From NCBI GenBank assembly GCA_964636675.1, contig CAZWUO010000097.1, positions 1-12,586 of the forward strand: a DNA stretch of 12,586 nucleotides. Reading direction: 5' to 3'. A program made the translations under genes and the position numbers. The stretch's first letter is position 1, and every line of letters starts with the position of its first letter. Source of the stretch: JALUUH01 sp964636675 (GTDB lineage: Bacteria; Pseudomonadota; Gammaproteobacteria; S012-40). This document shows, in pieces, positions 8,061-12,586 of the stretch. The notes under the pieces were generated by a model. It made no database searches. It was not told the DNA's origin and saw only the letters and a list, made by a program, of their open reading frames with translations.

Positions 8061-8201
8061 ATGCAATCCGCACTTTCACTTCAAATATTACATTGGAAAT
8101 CGCCTTATACCAGAGAAGATCATCTAGCTTCTCTATTTGTCGGCGGTTTGTTCTTATTTATCTTTCGGTTACGTATTTTTTTCTATGCCCTTGGCGTTTG
8201 A
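8061..8201 (+). CDS. Possible 46-residue small membrane protein
   Basis: An ATG frame of 46 codons preceded by GGAG with a 4-base gap (8053-8056), the clearest Shine-Dalgarno in this intergenic region. The first half is polar (MQSALSLQILHWKSPYTRED) and the second half hydrophobic (LASLFVGGLFLFIFRLRIFF), enough for one membrane span. A 7-bp inverted repeat (AGAGAAG 8112-8118, CTTCTCT 8128-8134) lies inside it. The TGA stop falls on the outer arm of the structured element at 8198-8344, so the frame could be a gene truncated by that element. I recognise no family. Confidence 0.3.
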   Translation: MQSALSLQILHWKSPYTREDHLASLFVGGLFLFIFRLRIFFYALGV

Positions 8202-8344
8202 GATTTAGGCTTAAGTGTGCGTTATATTTGCTTCAGGGCACCAAACAGTAGGCGCTCTTAGGCGAGGCGAAATGACGCGTAATAGTCGTTCTATTGCAAG
8301 GAATTTCAACGCCGCCATGAAGCGAAATCAGACCTAAATTTCAA
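8198..8344. repeat. Structured nested inverted-repeat element (about 147 bases)
   Basis: Outer arms TTGAGATTTAGG (8198-8209) and CCTAAATTTCAA (8333-8344) pair over 12 positions with one G-T. Inside, ATTTGCTTCA (8226-8235) pairs with TGAAGCGAAAT (8318-8328) with one bulged G. Next, GGCGAAAT (8266-8273) pairs with ATTT (8303-8306) and CGCC (8310-8313) across a 3-base bulge. At the apex AATAG and CTATT (8281-8295) close a 5-base loop. Four concentric stems in one DNA segment are unlikely by chance and suggest a dispersed intergenic repeat, a small non-autonomous element or a structured RNA. The core is more GC-rich than its surroundings. No target duplication is visible. It lacks the core sites expected of an integron attC. 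Confidence 0.6.
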
Positions 8345-8356
8345 TCACTGCGGGTA

Positions 8357-8362
8357 TATAAT
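8357..8362 (+). promoter_or_regulatory. Candidate -10 box for the rhombosortase gene
   Basis: TATAAT matches the sigma-70 -10 consensus exactly, 128 bases upstream of the rhombosortase ATG and 12 bases after the structured element. No convincing -35 lies 16-18 bases upstream (the region reads CCTAAATTTC, the right arm of the element). If it is real, the element itself supplies the upstream promoter DNA. Confidence 0.4.
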
Positions 8363-8399
8363 ACTGGAATTGGGTTGTTTCTATTTTTTCGCAGAACAT

Positions 8400-8436
8400 T
8401 TAGTATGGCTTCCCTAACTTAGTATAGCTTTTCTAA
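8400..8436. repeat. Two tandem imperfect 18-base repeats before the rhombosortase gene
   Basis: TTAGTATGGCTTCCCTAA (8400-8417) and TTAGTATAGCTTTTCTAA (8419-8436) match at 15 of 18 positions with a 19-base period. The second copy is flanked by CTTAG/CTAAG inverted ends. Spacing near two helical turns would suit paired protein binding, but no binder is identified. Confidence 0.4.
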
Positions 8437-8490
8437 GTGTAGGTTTTTAGCCTCTGGTTTACCCAAAATCCTCAACGACTTTAAATATTA

Positions 8491-9087
8491 ATGAAATACA
8501 TTTATCTCAAACGAAGTATTTACTTTATTTTACTTGCATGTCTGGTTTTAGTCATAGGTGTATTTTCAAGCGAGCTATCCGTTTATTTGCGTTACGACAG
8601 GAATCTCATTGAGGAGGGCGAAATATGGCGAATGGTAACGGGGCATTTTATCCATCTTACTTGGTCACATTTGCTCATGAACCTTGCGGGATTTGCTTTA
8701 GTATTTGCATTTTTTGGGAGTTTACTCAGTAACTACCATTGGACTTTTTTCACCTTCTTTTCATCTGTTTTTATAAGCTTAGTTCTCTATTTGACGAGTC
8801 CGAGTTTAATTTGGTATGTAGGTCTTTCAGGCATTCTACATGGTCTACTGGTTTTAGGTGGATTATATGATTACGCGGTCAGACGCTGGGAAAGTATCTT
8901 GTTTTTGAGTATCATTTTCATAAAGCTGGTCTGGGAACAACTCTATGGTGCACTCCCAGGCTCAGAAGAAACTGCTGGTGGCCCTGTATTAGTCGATGCC
9001 CATCTTTATGGCGCAATAAGCGCACTTGTTTGGTTTGCAGCGCTTATCTTATTGAGAAGAATATCTAGACACCCAAGAAACAACTAA
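8491..9087 (+). CDS. rrtA: Rhombosortase (rhomboid-family intramembrane serine protease)
   Basis: A 198-residue polytopic membrane protein of the rhomboid superfamily, subclass rhombosortase. These enzymes cleave the C-terminal GlyGly-CTERM tail of secreted proteins, many exported by type II secretion. Visible hallmarks: GHFIHLTWSHLLMN (51-64) with the conserved histidines and asparagine, GLSGILHG (111-118) with predicted nucleophile S113, and VDAHLYGA (168-175) with predicted catalytic H171. About six membrane spans are apparent, and the length is typical for the short rhombosortase form rather than larger rhomboids. The ATG lacks a clear Shine-Dalgarno, but the hydrophobic N-terminus follows directly. 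The stop lies 4 bases from that of the convergent downstream gene. No GlyGly-CTERM substrate is encoded in the window. Confidence 0.9.
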   Translation: MKYIYLKRSIYFILLACLVLVIGVFSSELSVYLRYDRNLIEEGEIWRMVTGHFIHLTWSHLLMNLAGFALVFAFFGSLLSNYHWTFFTFFSSVFISLVLYLTSPSLIWYVGLSGILHGLLVLGGLYDYAVRRWESILFLSIIFIKLVWEQLYGALPGSEETAGGPVLVDAHLYGAISALVWFAALILLRRISRHPRNN

Positions 9088-9091
9088 CCAG

Positions 9092-9553
9092 TCATTTTTT
9101 ATCTTCATTACTCTGTACCAGTCTATCGGCTAGTATACGTGCAACATTGCGCATAATGGTATAGCCTATTCGGGGATGTTTTTTTACTATTTCATGAAAT
9201 ATCTCTGCGTAAAGCTGCAGCATCACACAATTACTACTCACATTCGCCGATGCTGTTCGAGGCACTTGTTTAACAAGACTGATTTCCCCGAGAATTTCAC
9301 CTCCGTGCATGGTGTGTATTGAACCTACTCCTTTAATATCGATATTAATTTCACCGGCTAAGAGGATGAACATGCTGGTACCGTCATCGCCCTCATTAAA
9401 AAGTACGGCTCCCTCTTTGGCGGTCACACTGCTACACATTGCCAAAACTTTAAAGTACTCATCCTCAAGCAAACCATCAAAAACGGATATCTTTTTAAGA
9501 ATCTTAACCGCTTTGGCTCGGGCCACCACTTTTTCGGAAACACGTGTTGACAA
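9092..9553 (-). CDS. Stand-alone cyclic-nucleotide-binding domain protein
   Basis: A 153-residue protein made of one Crp-type cyclic-nucleotide-binding beta-barrel (about 20-140) with no DNA-binding helix-turn-helix and no other output domain. The phosphate-binding cassette is well preserved: GGEILGEISL (84-93), then PRTASA (98-103) with the phosphate-contacting arginine R99, so cAMP or cGMP binding is plausible. The first 20 residues are a basic helix. Translation probably starts at TTG (9551-9553), with AAGGA close upstream; GTG codons at residues 9-10 are alternatives. It lies downstream of purF behind a probable terminator and is convergent with the rhombosortase gene. The role is unknown; such single-domain proteins may regulate a partner protein. 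Confidence 0.88.
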   Translation of the reverse strand: MSTRVSEKVVARAKAVKILKKISVFDGLLEDEYFKVLAMCSSVTAKEGAVLFNEGDDGTSMFILLAGEINIDIKGVGSIHTMHGGEILGEISLVKQVPRTASANVSSNCVMLQLYAEIFHEIVKKHPRIGYTIMRNVARILADRLVQSNEDKK

Positions 9554-9584
9554 TATTTTTCCTTTTCTTAGTAATTACACCTAG

Positions 9585-9612
9585 AAAAAACAGACATATA
9601 AAAAGCCGTCTG
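9585..9612 (-). terminator. Probable intrinsic terminator after purF
   Basis: Read on the minus strand, CAGAC and GTCTG (9608-9612 and 9591-9595) form a short stem around a T-rich 12-base loop, followed directly by six T (9590-9585). It begins 4 bases after the purF stop. The stem is short, so read-through into the cyclic-nucleotide-binding gene is possible. Confidence 0.5.
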
Positions 9613-9616
9613 CCAA

Positions 9617-11131
9617 TTATTGAGCATTATGAATATCTAATACCTCATTATTAAGAATGTTTTTATCACTCTTTGCATCGTCATTTCTTGAGGCTTCAAG
9701 TGCATCTAGATAAGATTCGGTAATATCCCCAGTAATATAGTGACCGTCAAAACATGATGAATCAAATCCGTCAATTTCTGCACGTCCCTTATAGCCGGTA
9801 GATGCAATTAAATCATTTAAATCTTGATAAACTAACCAATCAGCCCCAATGGCGGCTGCAATCTGTGCATTATCGCGGTTATATCCAATGAGTTCATGTC
9901 GAGTCGGCATATCAATACCGTATACATTCGGGTTTCGAACCGGCGGTGCAGCTGATGCAAAAAATACTTGTTTAGCTCCGCTATCTCTCGCCATTTGAAT
10001 AATTTGCGATGATGTGGTTCCACGAACAATTGAATCGTCCACGAGAAGCACATTTTTATCTCTAAATTCCAAATCAATCGCGTTCAATTTCTGCCTGACT
10101 GATTTTTTTCTTTGCTTCTGACCCGGCATAATAAAAGTGCGACCAATGTATCGGTTTTTAATAAACCCTTCTCTGTATTTCGCATTTAGGCAATACGCTA
10201 ATTGCAGTGCAGATGTCCTACTCGTATCAGGAATAGGTATAACGACATCAATGTTATGCTTAGGATGCCGTTTTAATATTTTTTTTGCTAAAAACTCCCC
10301 CATTCTCAAGCGAGCCTTATAGACCGAAATACCGTCAATGATGGAATCTGGACGGGCAAAATAAACATGTTCAAAAATGCACGGATAATATTGTGTTTTA
10401 CTCACACACTTTTTTACGGATAAGGAACCATCCACTCCCAAAAATACCGCTTCGCCCGGTAACACATCGGCAATCAACTCGAAGCCTTGAGAATCTAACG
10501 CAACACTCTCAGACGCAACCATATACTCAATACCCTGCGATGTTGTTCGTTTACCATAAACCAAGGGGCGAATACCGTATGGGTCTCGGAAAGCAACAAT
10601 TCCATAGCCATTAATCATGACCACAACAGCATACGCTCCGCGACATCGTTGGTGAACCCTGGCGACGGCAGCAAAAACGTCGTTGGCATCAATGACTAAT
10701 TTTTTGAGATGTTGTAATTCATGTGCGAATACATTCAATAAAACTTCCGAGTCAGAGTCAGTATTAATATGACGTAAATCTTCGCGAAACAAATCTCGTT
10801 TTAAATCCTCAGTATTTGTCAAATTACCATTGTGAGCCAAGGATATTCCAAAAGGCGAATTTACATAAAAAGGTTGCGCCTCCGATGAAGATGAAGATCC
10901 CGCTGTTGGATATCTAACATGACCTAAGCCCATATTACCTCGCAACTTCAGCATATGGCTGGTGCGAAAAACATCGCGTACCAAACCGTTTGCTTTGCGC
11001 AAGAAAAACTGATTATCTGCACAGGTGACAATACCAGCAGCATCTTGACCTCGATGCTGTAACACTGTTAATCCGTCATAAATAGCTTGATTAACTTCCG
11101 ATTTGGCAACTATACCAACGACACCGCACAT
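9617..11131 (-). CDS. purF: Amidophosphoribosyltransferase
   Basis: Cytoplasmic enzyme of the first committed step of de novo purine synthesis: PRPP plus glutamine gives 5-phosphoribosylamine, glutamate and pyrophosphate. It has 504 residues against 505 in E. coli. The N-terminal Ntn glutaminase domain starts MCGVVGIV with nucleophile C2 and no propeptide, followed by R26 in QHRGQDAAG, GHVRYPT (70-76) and NGNLTN (101-106). The C-terminal phosphoribosyltransferase domain carries the PRPP loop VLLVDDSIVRGTTS (361-374) with D365/D366. All key residues are present. GGAG lies 7 bases before the ATG. It follows cvpA by 12 bases, the same order as in E. coli, so co-transcription is likely. I do not see a recognisable PurR box upstream of cvpA. 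Confidence 0.98.
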   Translation of the reverse strand: MCGVVGIVAKSEVNQAIYDGLTVLQHRGQDAAGIVTCADNQFFLRKANGLVRDVFRTSHMLKLRGNMGLGHVRYPTAGSSSSSEAQPFYVNSPFGISLAHNGNLTNTEDLKRDLFREDLRHINTDSDSEVLLNVFAHELQHLKKLVIDANDVFAAVARVHQRCRGAYAVVVMINGYGIVAFRDPYGIRPLVYGKRTTSQGIEYMVASESVALDSQGFELIADVLPGEAVFLGVDGSLSVKKCVSKTQYYPCIFEHVYFARPDSIIDGISVYKARLRMGEFLAKKILKRHPKHNIDVVIPIPDTSRTSALQLAYCLNAKYREGFIKNRYIGRTFIMPGQKQRKKSVRQKLNAIDLEFRDKNVLLVDDSIVRGTTSSQIIQMARDSGAKQVFFASAAPPVRNPNVYGIDMPTRHELIGYNRDNAQIAAAIGADWLVYQDLNDLIASTGYKGRAEIDGFDSSCFDGHYITGDITESYLDALEASRNDDAKSDKNILNNEVLDIHNAQ

Positions 11132-11143
11132 AATTGACTCCGC

Positions 11144-11635
11144 TTAATCATAGACAATATTTGTTGCCACTTCTGCTGGCAACTTACCTTTTAAAATACT
11201 TGCTATTTGTTCAAAATGGCTTAGTAACATAGACTCAGTCCACCAGACTTCTTGCGGAAATGTCGTCATGCCAGCAAGTAACACCAGTATTGAAACTACC
11301 AAGCCACCACGAGCCACACCAAATATCAATCCAACCATTCTGTCAGTACCACTTAATCCCGTTTTCTTGACAAACTGATTTAATAAATGATTGACCATGG
11401 TCAGTAAAAACAAAGTACTAACAAATAGCGTCACAAAAGCAATACCAATACGCAACACTTCTGTTTCGACGTGAGAGACTAACAACATCGCACCATGAGG
11501 AGTAAAGGTAATAGCGACCCAGATCGAGATAATCCACGCTAATAAAGAAAATACTTCTCTTACAAATCCTCGAATAAAACTTATAACCGCAGAAATAAGA
11601 AATATGACAAGAATCGCAGCATCAATAATGAGCAT
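11144..11635 (-). CDS. cvpA: CvpA family inner-membrane protein
   Basis: A 163-residue polytopic protein with four predicted membrane helices (about 4-22, 28-46, 62-86 and 100-122). Family signatures visible are the RGFVREVFSLLAW stretch (22-34) and GLSGTDRMVGLIFGVARG (93-110) before the last helix. In E. coli CvpA is needed for colicin V production and contributes to envelope stress and bile resistance; its molecular activity is unsettled. The gene sits between dedD and purF as in E. coli. AAGG lies 10 bases before the ATG, and a 214-base gap with a candidate promoter separates it from dedD. Confidence 0.95.
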   Translation of the reverse strand: MLIIDAAILVIFLISAVISFIRGFVREVFSLLAWIISIWVAITFTPHGAMLLVSHVETEVLRIGIAFVTLFVSTLFLLTMVNHLLNQFVKKTGLSGTDRMVGLIFGVARGGLVVSILVLLAGMTTFPQEVWWTESMLLSHFEQIASILKGKLPAEVATNIVYD

Positions 11636-11806
11636 GTTATCTAAGCCTTGGGTCTGTCGATCTGTCGGTGTTCATATTGGCACCAACAGTAGCGAGGTTC
11701 GTCTCGCGGAGCGCATTGCAAGAGAAGTAGCGCGCTGAGAAAACAGCCCTAGTACGATTGATAAATTTAATGACTAACATCTGCAAAAAGGAACCATTAA
11801 TTGGGC

Positions 11807-11815
11807 ATTGTATCA
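11807..11815 (-). promoter_or_regulatory. Candidate extended -10 promoter for cvpA-purF
   Basis: On the minus strand TGATACAAT gives an extended -10 (TGn followed by TACAAT, 5 of 6 to consensus). The position 17 bases upstream is only a T-run (11830-11835), a poor -35, which suits an extended -10 promoter. It would give a long leader of roughly 160 bases before cvpA, containing a GCGAG/CTCGC stem near 11692-11707. A separate promoter here would uncouple cvpA-purF from folC-dedD. Confidence 0.4.
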
Positions 11816-11849
11816 GAGCGAGTTCAAACAAAAAATCACAACTATGCGG

Positions 11850-12437
11850 TTAATGGTGCCGAAGAATGAGTCCTTCAAGGTCAGTTTCGGATTTTAAGCC
11901 TTTTTTCAATTGTTTAGCCTTATCCAATGTTAGCTCTGGCCCTACTCTAACCGCCCAAATATCACCCTTTGAACCACTGCGCTTTTTTACCACGGTTGGA
12001 TAATTTAAGGTTCTAAGCCTATCTCGCAGTCGGTTCGCATTTTTTTCGCTTCTAAAACTCGCAATCTGCACCATCCATGCAAGGGCCTCCTTTTTATCAG
12101 CCTGCAAAATAACCTCGGCGTTAGCATGCGGCTCCACTGTGTCGGGAATCGATTCTTCAGAGAAGAGGGGGATTTCTGTATTGGTGTCTTTCAATGCTTC
12201 TAAAATCGATGTTTCCCTACCTTGGTCTTTTTGCTTGTTAAGGGCTTTAAATAATCCATCGCCATCCATTTGAAAAACCAGTGTTGAAACGTTCTCAGGC
12301 ATTGCTGGTATGTTTGTTCCCGTAATACCACCAGAAATTTCACTCTCTTTTTCCAATAACATAGGAATAAATATGATCGCAAGTGACAACAGAACTATTG
12401 CCCCTAACATTCTTTGGGTAAATGATAAGCTGTCCAT
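11850..12437 (-). CDS. dedD: DedD, SPOR-domain cell-division protein
   Basis: Bitopic inner-membrane protein that binds denuded septal peptidoglycan through its SPOR domain and supports constriction. I choose the ATG at 12435-12437 (MDSLSFTQRMLGA, 195 residues) because it overlaps the folC stop as TAATG, and the family starts with a short cytoplasmic tail before the membrane helix (about 8-28). A TTG 39 bases upstream would only add residues encoded within folC. A low-complexity periplasmic linker (about 30-118) leads to the SPOR domain (about 120-193), recognisable from AWMVQIASFRSEKNANRLRD, then VKKRSGSKGDIWAVRVGP. Position after folC and before cvpA matches E. coli. Confidence 0.95.
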   Translation of the reverse strand: MDSLSFTQRMLGAIVLLSLAIIFIPMLLEKESEISGGITGTNIPAMPENVSTLVFQMDGDGLFKALNKQKDQGRETSILEALKDTNTEIPLFSEESIPDTVEPHANAEVILQADKKEALAWMVQIASFRSEKNANRLRDRLRTLNYPTVVKKRSGSKGDIWAVRVGPELTLDKAKQLKKGLKSETDLEGLILRHH

Positions 12438-12586
12438 TAATCTTGCTCTAACATTTGGATCGCCTGAGTAACACAATAAAAGGAACCGAATACTGTCACG
12501 ATGTCCCTAAAGTCCCTATTAGTTTTGGCTTCTTTGACGGCATCAGGGAGATTGTCATCCAAGGACATAGATTCTTGCTGAACAGC
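12437..12586 (-). CDS. folC: Bifunctional folylpolyglutamate/dihydrofolate synthase, C-terminal end only
   Basis: The minus strand is open from the window edge for 49 codons to a TAA at 12437-12439. The fragment ends with the conserved FolC tail motif VTVFGSFYCVTQAIQML, typical of the last strand and helix of the Mur-ligase-like C-terminal domain, preceded by a polar segment rich in Asp, Lys and Glu. FolC makes dihydrofolate from dihydropteroate and glutamate and adds further glutamates to folates. The TAATG overlap with dedD indicates translational coupling in a folC-dedD unit. The rest of the gene lies beyond the right edge. Confidence 0.9.
   Translation of the reverse strand, partial: AVQQESMSLDDNLPDAVKEAKTNRDFRDIVTVFGSFYCVTQAIQMLEQD

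Noticed and set aside
8211..8318. 35-codon minus-strand ORF inside the structured element
   Set aside because: Its bounds coincide with the inverted-repeat element, and it has no Shine-Dalgarno; the openness is better explained by the repeat sequence.
8198..8344. Integron attC site
   Set aside because: The expected GTTRRRY and RYYYAAC core sites are not at the ends, and no integrase is present.
9554..9584. Separate strong promoter for the cyclic-nucleotide-binding gene
   Set aside because: No convincing -35/-10 pair is visible in the short gap after the purF terminator.
11637..11831. 64-codon minus-strand frame between cvpA and dedD
   Set aside because: It begins at a TTG without a ribosome binding site, overlaps the candidate cvpA promoter, and its product has no recognisable character.

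Overview
The window reads as an ordinary chromosomal segment of a moderately AT-rich gammaproteobacterium. RNase E has the Escherichia-type N-terminus, the folC-dedD-cvpA-purF order is the classical gammaproteobacterial one, and a complete GlrK-lipoprotein-GlrR signalling operon is present together with a rhombosortase, an enzyme best known from marine and environmental Gammaproteobacteria that have type II secretion. I cannot name the genus. No phage, insertion sequence, CRISPR array, tRNA or rRNA is visible.

Layout. The left edge cuts into rne (+), missing only about 13 bases of its start. A perfect 15-bp inverted repeat separates it from a convergent TetR-family repressor gene (-). Divergent from that gene is an unrecognised 118-residue protein (+), whose 3' end overlaps in antisense a possible 25-residue hydrophobic peptide. 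About 670 bases without a recognisable gene follow. Next come three tightly packed, overlapping minus-strand genes: glrK (sensor kinase), a QseG-like lipoprotein gene, and glrR (sigma-54 activator), transcribed in that order from about 7.8 kb down to 4.4 kb. A second gene-poor stretch (7824-8490) holds a possible 46-codon ORF with a good ribosome binding site and a roughly 147-base element that folds into nested stems. The rhombosortase gene (+) follows and ends 4 bases from the end of a convergent gene for a stand-alone cyclic-nucleotide-binding protein (-). The right third is the minus-strand run folC (partial)-dedD-cvpA-purF, ending in a plausible intrinsic terminator.

How the genes fit together. 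Most are housekeeping: RNA decay (rne), de novo purine synthesis (purF), folate polyglutamylation (folC), septal peptidoglycan binding (dedD) and a colicin V production-type membrane protein (cvpA). GlrK, the lipoprotein and GlrR form an envelope-responsive two-component system driving sigma-54 promoters; its targets are not evident here. The rhombosortase processes GlyGly-CTERM proteins that must be encoded elsewhere.

I found no clear undescribed multi-gene system. The best leads are the structured intergenic element before the rhombosortase gene, two small hydrophobic ORFs, the orphan protein opposite the TetR gene and the stand-alone cyclic-nucleotide-binding protein.
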